From: Magnolia sinica
Taxonomy: Eukaryota > Streptophyta > Magnoliopsida > Magnoliales > Magnoliaceae
Assembly (NCBI RefSeq): GCF_029962835.1
Contig: NC_080578.1
Coordinates: 53,189,001 to 53,253,000, forward strand
Length of the DNA: 64,000 bases
Direction: 5' to 3'
Made by a program: the position numbers and the translations under genes. Of the stretch, positions 23,131 to 34,893 are shown in pieces. Within the stretch, counting starts at the first letter, position 1; every line of letters starts with the position of its first letter. Below the pieces are notes generated by a model. That model searched no databases and was not told where the DNA came from. It was given only the letters and a program-made list of their open reading frames with translations.

Positions 23131-23379
23131 GATTGGAAGAAGAGCAAGCTTTGGTAATCACAAGTAGAATACCTTGAGTAGGTATGTGATGGACCAAGTA
23201 AAGCCAGTGAGTGTTCCCTACACAGCTCAATTCAAGGCTTTCCTCAGGACATGTCCTAAAATAGATGAGGAAAAGAGAGATATGTCTCATAGGCCTTATT
23301 TGAATGCGGTTGGTAGTGTGCGCCATGGTCTGAATTAGACCAATTATTTCATAGGCTATTGGTGTTGTGAGAAAATACC

Positions 23380-23730
23380 CCAGCAAGCAATATTAGGTGG
23401 CAGTGAGATGGTACAGGAGACTACGTCTTAACTTTTAAGAAGAGAGGGGCAAAGTTGGTAGGATATGTAGATTCAGATTACGAAGGCAATGTGGATTCCA
23501 GGAAGTCGACTTTAAGTTACTCGTTTGTACTAGCGGGTGGAGCAATTACTTGGATGTCCATGTTATCTAACAGATGCTTGAGGAAGGAGGCATAACTCTG
23601 GAGAAGATTCACATCAACGTGAATCCGGAAGACATGATCACTAAGGTTGTTCCTGTTGAAAAGTTTAAGTTCTGTGCAACTTCTTTGGGCTTGGCGATGG
23701 CGTAAAAGAAGGATGGAGAGAAGCATTCAT
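23380..23730 (+). pseudogene. copia RNase H remnant
   Basis: The segment encodes VGYVDSDYEGNVDSRKSTLS and SYSFVLAGGAITWMS, the 'GY.DSDYAG..D.RKST.GY.F.L.GGAISW.S' signature of copia RNase H. DMITKVVPVEKFKFC follows near 23630-23675, which is the end of the polyprotein. Frames are interrupted between these pieces. Confidence 0.85.
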
Positions 23731-23793
23731 TGAAACTATGATGTGATGGAGAGATAAGAGAAGAGGTCAAGAAGCTACAAGGTTAAAGATTGA

Positions 23794-23808
23794 AGATATG
23801 GTGGAGAT
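23794..23808 (+). other. polypurine tract of the copia element
   Basis: AGATATGGTGGAGAT lies directly before the 3' LTR. It resembles the usual AAGGTGGAGAT plus-strand primer of copia elements. Confidence 0.75.
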
Positions 23809-24296
23809 TGTTATTAAAATAGATGTCTTAAATCTGGTCCGAGGTGCTCGACCAATTGAGGGACTAGCTTTACTAGTCAAGGTTCCTTTGACTAGTCGAA
23901 GCCCTCCTTCGACTAGTCGAGAGTTATGCAAACGGTGCGGAGTTTGTGCGCGAACTGCATAAATTTGAGGCGGTTTCTAGGGAGGTGTGTAAGTGGGGTT
24001 TCTCCACCTATAAATAAGAGTTTCTAGGCCATTTTAAGGTATTCTAAGGGTTTCTAAATAGTTTTTAGGGTTATCAAAGAGTGTAGCAAGGGTGAGATTC
24101 GAGGTTGTTTGAATCGGGCAGTCATTTTCTCTTTGTAATTTCCATTTTCATAGTGAAGATCCGTCGCTTTGTGCCATGATTTTTTCCCGAAAGGGTTTTC
24201 CTCATTAAATATTTGTGTTCTCTTATGTTTGCTTGGTGCCATTGGATTGCTATCCTAGATCTATCTCTGTGTGATTCCGTAGAGCAAATCCTAACA
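23809..24296 (+). repeat. 3' LTR of the copia element
   Basis: Starts TGTTATTAAAATAG and ends CCTAACA before the AAGGA duplication. It matches 6307-6815 with many substitutions and small indels, and its palindrome cluster (23860-23925) is shorter. Confidence 0.92.
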
Positions 24297-24301
24297 AAGG
24301 A

Positions 24302-24536
24302 TCCAAACTGTTGAAATATTGTTTGTCATGTCATGTATAATCACACACTGAAAATCTCTCATATTAGAAGATCCAAGTTATACAATATGGTGGTTTTCCT
24401 GGTTGAATGTGAACCATCGCTGTATTTTCTCTCTTAATTGTACCCTTGTTCTTTGTGGGATTCTTCCAAAGAGAATAATATTTGTGGAATTTTTTGTTCT
24501 TCGCCCATGCACACTAGCACCAACAAACAATATCAA
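24302..24536. other. unassigned DNA split by solo LTR B
   Basis: Sequence with CTTGTTCTTTGTGGGATTC near 24450, of LTR-like composition but without a partner in the window. It continues at 27594 after the solo LTR. Confidence 0.4.
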
Positions 24537-25249
24537 TGTAACGACCTTGGAATTTTTGTGCTAATCTTTCCTTAAGTAGTTGTTTTTGGGGTAATTAGCG
24601 CTTTACTCGATTGCTTGTGAAATTCGCATCAATCACTTTAAATTGTATCTGCATGGCTCTAAACGTGTAGATTAGTGAGCGCTACGTTACTCTGAAATCT
24701 GGGATCCATCGCTAAATCCAGTTTCTGGGGAATTTTTGGAAGATCCGGATCGGACCTGGCGCGCGCCGAAAGTCCGATGGCGATGATCTTAGATCGAGTT
24801 GGGCTTGGTCTTCACCTCAAAAATCAAGTCGATCGGATTTTGGGTCGATTTGGTTGAGCTCGGAGTGAAGAGTGTGAGAGCAGTTGGAATTTAATAAGCT
24901 TTTTATGAAATTGAGTCGTGTCGCCCGCGCGACGATTTTAAGCTATCGGACCGACCGTTGGATTCTCACCCAATTTCACCCTCGATCAGGATGGTTGGCC
25001 CGGGCATATCCTAGTGCTTGTGGACTGATCGAGTTTTCGTGACCGTTGAATTGAGTGTGGTCGCCACGGTTGATCTGTAAAGCCGGTCAGAATGAAAACT
25101 CAGGCTGACCTAGATCCATGGTCGGTGAGCTTAAGTCCGAGCCTTTCGTGGTTATAGGCCCACCGGAAGTGCTTCGTTGGATCGAGAAAGGCGTACTTTG
25201 GTTATAACCTAAGTATACCTTGACCGGGTTATTTCCATCATTTTAAGGT

Positions 25250-25259
25250 CTATATATAG
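25250..25259 (+). promoter_or_regulatory. TATA-like box of solo LTR B
   Basis: CTATATATAG is followed by CCTTAAACCCTAGCTCTCAT. The same arrangement is in copy A on the minus strand, so a U3 promoter is a reasonable inference. Confidence 0.55.
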
Positions 25260-26499
25260 TCCTTAAACCCTAGCTCTCATTTCCATACGAATTTTCTCTA
25301 ACCCTAGCTTGGAAAGAGAGTGGAAAAGAGAGAGTTAGTGAGAGAGATTGGTTGGTGAATCACCTTGATTCTTCCTTGTTCTTCTTCACCTTTGAATCTT
25401 CACTTTGAATCGTTCCTTTAGCGATTCTGAGTTCCTTTGGGGTAGTTAACCTAACCATAAACTGTATTAGAGCTTAGACTATACTTGGTGTTGTTGTATC
25501 TCATTTCTATGCTTATTTTAGGGTATTCTTGCTCCGTTGAAGTAGACAACTTGTCTAATTAAGTTATGAGGTTCTTTCTTTGCTTAATGTGCGGACTTTA
25601 AGTGTATAGGTTATGGTTTTCAAGGCTTTCAATCCCATTAGTGATTTATTCTTGTTATGGATGAGATTTCACATGTCAAATGTTATGTTTACATTGCTTT
25701 CTGATATGCATGTGCTATATTGAGATTTGTGTATTTTAAGTGTATTTATAAAGTACCGTATACGTATAAAATACGCACTTGTGTTTGCCATGATTATTGG
25801 TCATGTATGTATGCTAGATGCATGTATGACAACTCCTTGGGAAAAGGAATTGTCTAAGTGCACGTATTTCAACATGCGTCATGTATGTTGTTCCATGTAT
25901 GCTAAGTGTTTGTAGAAATGCATGAATGATCTACGTGTAACTGATTACACTAAATGCAGGCATTGAGAAGTGATTCTCAATACTCCCATGGATGCGCATG
26001 ATTTCCTTTATGCATTTACATTCCAAGTTATTTAAATTCAAGCATTCCTATGCTTACATTTATGTTAAGTTGATATTCTTTAGATGTGTATGCACCATGA
26101 TTTGAGTGGTTGTTCCATTACCTGTTTTACATTCCATATGAATATATGTAGTAGTGTAATGTATTTGGGACTATGCCTTAGTCCAGAAATCGGTAATTGA
26201 CCCTATGGTCGTGGTTGAGATTGCTTTCGCCACGTGAGACGCATTAGACGAACAGTCGTATTAGAGTTGTCGGCGGTGGTTCGACCACGCGAGTGTTTGC
26301 GCACTCCATGTCGTTCAACTCAGCGTGCGCTTGTGCTAGTCGAGTTCGTCAACTAACCCGATTGTCAGTGTATGTTAACCATGTATGGACGCGATCACTG
26401 CTTGAATCTAGGGTACCGAACTTACCGTGAAATCCTAATAACCATGGTACACGATCCGCTAAGACTCATGAGCCGGACATGGTGGTATGGGACACCGTG

Positions 26500-26750
26500 G
26501 TCAGGCTTGGCCTACGCTGGTGACGAGCCTCCCCGTAGTGACCGATGAGCAACTTAATCTCGTGAGTCGATTATGGTGGTATGGGACACCATATTCGTCT
26601 TTGTCGGCCTACATTGATTGGTGACGAGCCCTTTGTAGTGACCTCGAGCATACCTGGATACCGCAAGGAGGTGACGAGCCGATCTGTGGTAGTAAGGGCA
26701 TGAAAGGCGTACATTGATTGGTGACGAGCCCTTTGTTACGACCTCAACTA
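26500..26750 (+). repeat. internal GGTGACGAGCC repeats in solo LTR B
   Basis: Four GGTGACGAGCC units (near 26518, 26619, 26671 and 26720) sit between GTGGTATGGGACACC and GTATGAGATGTCTAGGATTG landmarks. They match the array in copies A and C. Confidence 0.75.
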
Positions 26751-27593
26751 TATGATCGTATGAGATGTCTAGGATTGACGACCCTAGTATGGATCACTGT
26801 TTGGATGGTGATATGAGGAAGGTATCTTAGCTTCCCAATCCTGTTGTGTGAAATGGACTAATAACAACTTGGTAATCATAACCATGCACCGCATTTGCAT
26901 GTGCTTTGTAGATGTGGCGCACTTTGAGGCGATGTCATGCGTAACGTAAGATGAAGACGCTGAGGGTGTACGTGTGAGGGCACGCATCATATTGCATTCA
27001 TACCTGCATTAATAAGAGTAATTAGGCTTTATTTAAGTGTTATGCTTTATCATTACTGTTTGAACTGATACATGTTAACCAGTGCCTTATTGTTCCACCG
27101 AGTTGATCACTCACTCCCACGTTTCAGGGGCGGTGTTTCACACCCAGTCTGTCTTAGGCCCTGATGTAGCAGATGTGGATGTGACGTACGAGGCAGAGCC
27201 GGGAGACCGGATGACAGTGTCGGTGCTTCTCCTATATGCGTTTGAGACGGGTTCTGCGAGCCTCCTGCATCTGCGCGGGATCTATGGGATTACTATTTTG
27301 GGAACTGAAATGATGTAACTTGTACTTATAATTTTGATAAATAACACTTTTACACGATCTGGATGTATATGTAATTCAGGGACTTACACTTATACACATA
27401 TTTTACTATAAGTCTTCCGCTTGCTTTATTCACTTATCCCTGAATCATATCTGCGTTTTGGCTTAATCTATCCCATGTTTATGTGCTAATACAGTCAACA
27501 TACATCATTCATTAATTATGTTGCATAAGTGATGTTTTGGAACTCGGGAGCTGAGTTATGCTCGACCCCCGAATTTCAGGGCGTTACAATCAA

Positions 27594-28105
27594 CTTTTGG
27601 ATCCTAAAACAAGAAAGGAATTTTGAAATCTATGAAGATTAAGCTCTTAAACAGAGATGACTAATTAGTGTTTCAAACTCCAGACCAGACACGCCAACCA
27701 CAGTGATCTGGGTCACTAGAAGTCTATTTAGGGAAAGTAACTGTTCGATGTTAGAACGACTAGATCAATAGGTACAACCACTTAGGTCAAGCACTGTCTG
27801 AATCAATTGGTTGAACCTTTATTTTATTCATTTTCATTCATTTATAGCATCACATTGGAGTCTTCGGTCATTAATTCGAAGTAGTTTGGACTTTGGAGTG
27901 ACTCTCCCACAAGAAACAAGATGTGGTCCAATCCAGTCTTAAAACATTTTCAGAATAATTGAAAGAGAGTGACACTGTCATCGAAAGCTACTCACATTAT
28001 GAGAAATCATCGATAGTCCGCTGATTATATTTGCCAATCCCAAAGCAACAATATTCACTGTAAAGGCATAATAATATAGTCTATGATCTTTGTACAAGAA
28101 AGAAA
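27594..28105. other. intergenic DNA
   Basis: No gene or repeat partner was recognised between solo LTR B and the Tat-type element. Confidence 0.5.
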
Positions 28106-28110
28106 GAAAT

Positions 28111-28983
28111 TGTTGATGCAAAAAACTGGTGTGCCCTCCTCCGATCCTTCACCTGCACAAGAAGAAGACAATGGAGACCCTTGCCATGGCCGGGGACCCT
28201 CTAATGCCAAAGTTAGGACTAGAATCCTGTTGAAGGGTTCTCGGGAAGTGTTTTTTGCGTACCTTTCACCTTTGAAGTCTCTTGTATTTATAGGAAGAGG
28301 AGGATCCCATTGTGCAAGGATTCTTTTCCTGATATCTTGGAGATTTGGTGTCAATCCAATGTTGTATTCCAGCCGACTTTGATATCCTCGGGATCGGGGG
28401 TCTTTTTTACTGGATTTTCAAGAAGGTGTTTCTTTATACACCATTTCTTCCCTTTCTCGGTAGATTTTACTAATTATGTCGGGCCTGGCCGACTCTACTG
28501 GTGAGTGAGTCTCGACTGGCTATAACATGTTATGCTACTTGCCCTCTCTCGGATGAGACGAGACTGATCCATAATTAGTATGTTTTCTTAATTTGATTGC
28601 CAAATCTGTTAACCGACCTCAAGATGGGTTGGTTTTATGGTCGGTCGTGTGGCTTCTGAGCTTCGGGCCTTAGTCGGCCTCTTTGGATATCGCTGCCTCA
28701 TTTATCGAGCCAACTCTGCCCTTCGGGCTTTAGTCGACCTCTTTAGATGTTGCTACCTCGTTTATCGAGCCAACTTCGTGCATCTCATAGGTTGCACTTG
28801 ATGACTCTGGACTTTGTAATATCGGTTTGGATTAGTTCCTTATGATCCAAGTCAAGTCTTTCCTTTAAGCTTTCGATATGTGTGCCTCAGTCGGGCTTGT
28901 TGCCTTGGGATCTCGGGCAATATCAATAGAGTTGGTCCATTCCATAGCTGAGTCTCTAGACTCGTACTTACTTTTCCCCAATA
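28111..28983 (-). repeat. 3' LTR of the Tat element
   Basis: On the plus strand it runs from TGTTGATGCAAAAAACTGG to TTTTCCCCAATA. In sense direction it starts TATTGGGG, so the usual TG start is TA in both LTRs. The internal neighbour on the sense strand is the purine-rich GGAGTAGGGGGCTTAC. Confidence 0.88.
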
Positions 28984-29000
28984 GTAAGCCCCCTACTCCT
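28984..29000 (-). other. polypurine tract of the Tat element
   Basis: The sense strand reads AAGGAGTAGGGGGCTTAC directly before the 3' LTR, a typical plus-strand primer for this lineage. Confidence 0.8.
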
Positions 29001-29298
29001 TGCATCAACTTTGTTGACGCTTAGGAGTAAAAAGTTGCTGAGTCAGCTCAAGTTGGGACCAACTTTATGATGAAGCATTTATTGCTCGCAGGCATCCTGT
29101 ATCATCCAAAACATGCGCCAGTTCAATGATCGAGGCTGCACTAGCGGGAAGTCGCCAAGACTTCTTTTCAGCTAATAAGAGACAGACACTTGGCAGGAAC
29201 GACACTCGCATCATTCGAAGCGCACCACTTGTCGGGTGGGGGAGTTGAAACAGGCATCTATTTGACTCCTCCTTTAATGCCCTTGCCACATGGCATGG

Positions 29299-29308
29299 CT
29301 ATAAAAGG
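29299..29308 (+). promoter_or_regulatory. TATA box of the antisense gene
   Basis: CTATAAAAGG, a near-ideal plant TATA box on the plus strand, opposite to the retrotransposon. It lies upstream of the antisense coding pieces that start near 29510. About 30 bases downstream the sequence is pyrimidine-rich, suitable for a transcription start. Confidence 0.6.
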
Positions 29309-29499
29309 AGGAGCGGGATGCACTTTTCCCATTTTCATGCAGACGTTTCCCTCCCAGTTTTCGTTTTCACCATTTTCGCCATTCCACGTTTTTCGCCATT
29401 TTCGTCTTCCGACTTCTGCTTCCATGTTCTACCTTTTTCTTAGCCATTCTCGCTACCTCCGGTGTGTTTTTTAACTCTCTCCCTCCATTTTGCTTTCAA

Positions 29500-31671
29500 T
29501 TGTAGTGGCAACGTAAGAAGCTCTAAGCCCCGGGAGGGAGCTTCCAGTGACGAAGGTGAAGCGAGACATTTTTGGGATGTTTCGGAATCACCTTTGCTGC
29601 TGGTGGAGATGGATGTTGATGCCAATATCGCTTTCCAGCACTCCAAAAGGATGGCTGGATCTTCAGCGGAGTGCCCAGTTCCAGCGGGCTCTACTCGTAG
29701 AGGGGCAATATTGGTGACTGCCCCTAGCAGGTCACCGCCTGAAAATCAGAGAAGGCTGCTGAGTCAGCAGCTGAGGGAGAAGAGGCTGAGGACGAGCAGA
29801 AGGGTCCTGTCCCTCAGTACTAACTGAGGTAGAACTAGATAAGATTAAGGGTACCATATCCCAGACTCGATCATTCTTCGCCTTCCTCTCCCGTGTGAAT
29901 TGCCTGACCGTCCTCCTGCTGGGATGGTCGTGATTTTCCAAGTCACTTTATAGTGCGGCTTGTGTCTGGCCCTTCAAGGGATAGCTTGGGATTTTCTTTC
30001 CCAACTCTGGATAGTGCCTAGAAAAATAGTTCCGAATGGGTGGAGGAACTTATTCGAATGTGCGGTGTTATGGGCTGAGATGGAGTAGCCCTCACTGACT
30101 GTCGACGAGTTTCTCTATCTGTTTCAAGTACGGCCGAACCCGCAATAGCCCGGCTCATACTTTTTATGTGTTTAACAGAATAAGGGCAGACCTTTGATAA
30201 CCGACCCTCCTACCTCCAACAAGCATTGAAGAGATAAATGGTTCTGGGCGTGCGGTCGCTGGGAGACTGCTAAGCCTGGGCCCTTTGACTCTCATGTTCC
30301 TTTGGTGTTTTACCAAGCAGGTGACTCGGCGTGCGCTCCTTTTTTTATCTTCTCATGTTTTTTAAGTCTTTAAATCTGACTGTGTGTGCTTCACCGATAT
30401 TCCCGAGCGGAGGCTGAATCTCGAAGTCAACGCTTTAGCTCGGATAAAATATCTGAAGGCACTGAGTCCGGAGCAATGGTCTTGGAAGAGGCTTCTCCAA
30501 CCGGAGCGTCTTTTTTACTCCGGTTTGGACTCGGCTTTGATAGGTACATTCTGGCCACCCTTCTACATTTCCTTTGATTTTTATTTGACTCGTCTTATGG
30601 TTGATGAAGAGATGGCTAAGGCTCAGCCCTTCCTCTGTCCGCCTTCCAAGATGAAGGCCCCTCCAAGGTTAGAGCCTCAGCCTCCAAAGAGGTCGAAGAC
30701 GGTCTCGAAGACTAAGGGGCATACTGCTCCGGCTGTCCCAACCGCGATTATTCCTAACTCAGAGAAAGGGACGGGAGTGGCAGACGCGGTGGCTCATGAG
30801 TGTCAAGGGGCCGCTGAGCCAAGACCTATTGCCGAGCCAGTTCCAGAGTAAAGGGAGGAGCAGAGAAGGGAGGAGCCCTCAGAAGGGGAGACGACTCAAA
30901 AGGAGACATCAATCTTCCAATGGGCAATTAAGGACATGCTCCCCTGGGCTATTTCCCACGAGAACGAAAAAGGCTTCGCTGCCCTCTTCGAAGCTCCCTC
31001 GTGGCAGACCCTCTCGCATATAGTGAAAATGCTTCTCGAGTTAAGAACTGAACTTCGTGCTTACTTTATCGGCTTCCTTAGGTTTGGCTGACCTTTTGTT
31101 TTCCTTCGCAATTTTCCCCTTGTGTGCTCAGGGCTTGCTCGGATCTTGCCAACACTCAAAAACGGGCTGGGGAGGCGGAAGAACAACTGGCTGCTGCTGT
31201 GACTCAGCTCAACATAATGACTGGCGACTTGGGGATTACTAGGAAGGCTGTCAAGGAGGCAAGGCCGAGAGTGCCTATTTGGCCTCAATTGAAAGAGGCC
31301 CAGGAGGAGAGTCGGTGGAATCGCCAGGCTCATGTCTCCTCTAAAGAGAAGTTGGTTCGGCTCAAGACTGAGACTAAGGCTGTCCTCGAGCATGCCAAGG
31401 TCCAAGCTGTAGAGGCCTTTCTTGAATCCCGGGAGTACTTGGAGGAGCGGGATCGCTTGTATCAGAATGGCTACAACAAGTGCATGGACTTGATGAAGTA
31501 GTCCTTCCCCGACCTTGATCTCTTAGGATTCAATGAGAGTGGATCTGGGTCTGACGGTCCGGATGCCAAGGCAACGGGGTCTGTTGATGTAGTGGCGGTT
31601 GATCTTAGGGTTACTTCTGAGGCTACTCCTGAGCTAGGGCTAGAGGTTGCTCCAAGTGGCGGCAATAGCTG
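29500..31671 (+). pseudogene. antisense 'gypsy-type transposon' ORF of the Tat element
   Basis: Coding pieces on the plus strand, opposite to gag-pol, change frame several times. They include a Ser/Arg-rich start (29510-29825) and a region near 30000-30250 giving VPNGWRNLFECAVLW and LTVDEFLYLFQVRPNPQ, then SNKH and KWFWA motifs. A 155-codon open piece (30384-30851) and a coiled-coil region (31124-31500: RAGEAEEQLAAAVTQLN, then SREYLEERDRLYQNGYNKC) follow, with a PDLDLLGFNESGS tail to about 31671. The middle matches the plant 'putative gypsy-type transposon' family (PF04195), known as the antisense ORF of Tat elements. Its function is not established. Stops and frameshifts make this copy a pseudogene, although introns could explain some frame changes. 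Confidence 0.75.
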
Positions 31672-32000
31672 AATCCGAGCCACCACCTAAGTTAGCTCCT
31701 GGTGAATCCTGAAGCTAATTTTGGATTACAAAGCATGTCGGGCACTGAAGATAATTTTGGATTGCAAAGCGTATCATGCACTTCAAGCACACTAAGCTTC
31801 AGGCACTTTAAGCACACCAAGCTTCAAGCTGGGCTCGAGAATATCTGCAACTAAGAGGGGACATCGCTTGCCTCAGCCGACTCTTTCCCGCATTTGTCCT
31901 CGTCACTTTATCAATGTAATTCCAAAGTAGGAACTAATGTGATCCGATGTAAAACTCATACTAATGAATGAATATACTCAATTTTCACATTCATTTGACT
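31672..32000. other. spacer between the antisense gene and integrase
   Basis: Contains short direct repeats (GAAGCTAATTTTGGATTACAAAGC-like, twice near 31712-31770; CTT(C/A)AGGCACTT/CTTCAAGC units near 31780-31830). The end of the antisense transcript probably lies here. No other feature is seen. Confidence 0.4.
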
Positions 32001-32998
32001 CAGTTTACATGTTTTCTATTATTTGCTTCATCTGATAGTCGAACTTAACCAATTGCTTAACAGCTGACCTAGGGATAGTAAATTTTTAGATGCTCTACAT
32101 TCTTAAGATGGGGGAGTAATCGCCTAGTTAGATCTTCCAACCGATACGTTCCAGGTCGGATGGTGTTATTTAATGATCTTGTTAAATGCCTCGACCTATC
32201 TATTCGTCTGAGGATGATGGGGGGATGAGTAGACATTTCTGATTCCGAGATTGTCGCACATCTCTCACTACTGCCTTTGTCGAACTGCTTCCCCTTGTCT
32301 ATAACAATGGTCCTAGGTATCCCAAAATTGGCAGATGATATTTTTTCAGACAAAATTTGTGATATGTTGTTCGGTTATCCAGGCTAATGGCTCAGCTTCG
32401 GCCCACTTTGTGAAGTAATTACTGTAACAATGGCAAACTTGGTCTGGCCTTTCCGCAAAGGGAGCAGTCCGATGATGTCGATTCCCCATTGTGCGAAGGG
32501 CCAAGGACCGGCTATAGGGGTTAGCTCTTAGGGTGGCTGTCTCAGAATGGCCGCAAATCGATGGCATTTGTCATAACTTTGGAAGAGCTTACGAGCATCG
32601 TGTTGAATGGTCGGCTAGTAATAACCTTACCGCAGGACCTTATGCCCGAGCGATCGTCCTTCCGTGTGATTTCCACAAATCTCTTCATGAATTTTCCACA
32701 TTACATAGTTAGCCTCGTCATGTCTTAGGCAGTGTAATAAAGGATTGAAAAACCCTTCCTTATATGATACCCCATTGAGTATGGTGTACCAGGAGGCTCG
32801 AATTTTCAACCGTCGAGCCTCGGCGTGATCCTGAGGCAACTTTCCACTATTGAGATATTGGACGATCGGGTCAAGCCACGCAGGTTCCAAATCGATCGAG
32901 TATACGGTCAAGGTAGGTGGGTCGTCGATGCTCGGCTTAGCGATGTACTCGATTAGAATGGACCTGGGAATATCGTCCTCGTCAGCAAAGGCAAGCAT
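32000..32998 (-). pseudogene. Tat-type integrase remnant
   Basis: The minus strand carries the pre-integrase region (RLKIRASWYTILNGVSYKEG, HCLRHDEANYVMWKIHEEIC with the HHCC finger). The core follows in other frames: MGNRHHRTAPFAERPDQV is a shifted form of 'WGIDIIGPLP', then NYFTKWAEAEPLAWITEQHI. FGIPRTIVIDKGKQFD (32240-32330) has the second catalytic Asp replaced by K in 'D.GKQF'; intact relatives read 'DNGTQF'. Multiple frame changes show inactivity. Confidence 0.85.
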
Positions 32999-32999
32999 T

Positions 33000-33330
33000 T
33001 TCTGTTCGAGGGATCTGAATAATAGTACATTATTAAAAACCGTCGATCAGTTCTTTGGCTTTCTTCATGTAGGCTTTCAGCTGCTCTTTTCATATTTGAT
33101 ACACGCTAGTAACCTGATTGACGACCAACTACGAGTCACTAAATATGTGGAATGAGTAACACCCAAACTAGCTGCTAGTCGAAGGACGAGTAATAGGGCT
33201 TCGTATTTTGCTGTATTGTTCAAGGCTTGAAATCCAAGTCTTAAAGTGTATTACATGTAGTTTTGATCAGGAGTTTTCAGGATGACTCCTACCCCACTTG
33301 CTTTAGAATTGGATGAGTCATCGACAAAAA
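33000..33330 (-). pseudogene. Tat-type RNase H remnant
   Basis: Pieces on the minus strand read FVDDSSNSKASGVGVILKTP, then ALNNTAKYEALLL, as in the plant gypsy RNase H 'VDGSSN..GSGAG..L..P' and 'NNEAEYEAL' motifs. Stops interrupt the frame. Confidence 0.75.
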
Positions 33331-33849
33331 GCCGTCAGTAGGTTGGGTCGGGCATTAACTCGGGAGTCACAGTCGTTGGCTGATTGGCTGGCTCATCTGT
33401 AAGATTGGTAGGTGAATCTGTTTGCGGGGTAACTTCAGCTAAAAAGTCAGCCACAACCTGTCCTTTAATTGTTACCTTTGGCTTGTATTGAATGTCGAAT
33501 TCACTTAGCTCGATTGCCTACTTCATTAGTCAGCCGGAAGCTTCCGATTTCTGGAGAATCTGACGGAGCGTGAGATCAATTACGACGATGATGGTGTGCG
33601 CTTGAAAGTACGGCTGAAGTCATCGTGAAGACATAACTAATACTAGGGCCACTTTCTCCAATGGTGGATATCGGGTTTCTCCAGGGAGCAGTGTTTTGCT
33701 GACATAATACACTGGTAATTACTTCCCTTCATGCTCACGTATCAAGGCTGAGCTTACGGCTACGTCAGAGACCGCTAGGTATAATAGTAGGCTTCACCAG
33801 GCTCGGGCTTTGATAGGAGAGGAGAAGATCTGAGATATGACTTCAATTG

Positions 33850-34770
33850 CCAGAATGCTGCTTCATTCTTCCGTCTAATCTACCATTTATTGTCCTTTCA
33901 GTAGTTTGAAGAACGGAAGGCATTTATCAGTAGCTCGGGAAAGGAAGCGGCTGAGTGCGGCTACTCGTCCAGTCAGTCTTTGTATATCCATGATCATTTT
34001 CGGGGATTCCATGTCAAGAAATGCCTTGATTTTCTCTAGATTTGCTTCGATTCCTTGTTAGCCGACTAAGAATCCGATAAATTTACCCAAGCTTACTCCG
34101 AAAGTGCATTTGTTTAGGTTAAACTTTATCTGATACTTGCGAATGATAGTGAACATTTCTTCTAAGTCGGCAATATGATTAGCCGCATATATACTTTTGA
34201 CGAGCATATCGTCGATGTATACTTCCATGGTTTGGCCGATCTGCCAAGCAAACATTTTGTTCACTAATCGTTGGTAGGTCGCTCATGCATTCTTTAGACT
34301 AAATGACATCACACTGTAACAGTAAAGACCTTTGTCAATGATAAAGGTAGTCTTAGATTTATTTGATTGGTGCATTACAATTTGATTGTATCCAGAATAA
34401 GCATCCATAAAATCAAGAAGTTCATATCCTGTCATGTGGTCCACCAACTGATCGATCCTCAAAAGAGGAAAGTTATCCTTTGGGTAGGCCTTGTTTAAGT
34501 CGGTATATTTAATACAAACTCGCCACTTTTCGTTAGTTTTTTAACGAGTACGACATTAGCTACGCACTCCAGATAGTATATCTCCTCGATGAATTTAGCC
34601 TTGAGGAGCTTGTTGACCTCTTCTTCAATGATGGCGTACCTTTCGGGGCCGAGTGGTCATCGCTTCTGTCGAATTGGTTGGTAAGCTGGTTTGATATTAA
34701 GGCAATGAGTCATCACTGAGGGATCGATCCCTTGCATATCTTCATGGCTCCAGGCAAACATGTCGGCATA
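33850..34770 (-). pseudogene. Tat-type reverse transcriptase remnant
   Basis: A 68-codon open piece (34058-34264) holds MFAWQIGQTMEVYIDDMLVK, including the RT catalytic box YIDD, then FNLNKCTFGVSLGKFIGFLV. Upstream pieces in other frames give GPERYAIIEEEVNKLLKAKF and a shifted LKQGLPKG region. Many stops are present, so no active enzyme is encoded. Confidence 0.87.
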
Positions 34771-34893
34771 TCATCGGAGTAGGGATACCAGCTTATCTTT
34801 CAGAGGCAACTGTAGAGACGAGCCAATCCGAACCATTTTGGACTCGTCTGTCCTAACCAAAGGTATTTGAATCAGATCCTCTACTGGTTGGCC

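Larger units (their letters stand above)
6307..24296 (+). mobile_element. full-length but decayed Ty1/copia retrotransposon with two nested insertions
   Basis: Two related LTRs (6307-6815 and 23809-24296) are flanked by the 5-bp duplication AAGGA (6302-6306 and 24297-24301). Between them lie, in copia order, a PBS, gag, protease, integrase, reverse transcriptase and RNase H, all on the plus strand. The internal region is interrupted by a solo LTR (7086-11162) and a CACTA transposon (12234-21479). Removing both inserts and one copy of each TSD restores continuous homology, which shows they landed later. The LTRs differ in length (509 and 488 bp) and at many bases, and all reading frames are broken, so this is an old insertion. 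Confidence 0.93.
24537..27588 (+). mobile_element. solo LTR, copy B (plus orientation)
   Basis: The block starts TGTAACGACCTTGG and ends TTCAGGGCGTTACA, flanked by ATCAA at 24532-24536 and 27589-27593. Its last 2.3 kb is the reverse complement of copy A's left part; for example, the final 55 bases match the first 55 of A in inverse form. A TATA box TATATATAG lies at 25251-25259, about 710 bp from the start, against about 1650 bp in A, so U3 lengths differ. No internal coding domain or second LTR end is present. Confidence 0.78.

Noticed and set aside
28083-28504. Plus-strand frames duplicated at 37187-37654
   Set aside because: They lie in the two LTRs of the Tat element and have no domain; the similarity is explained by LTR identity.
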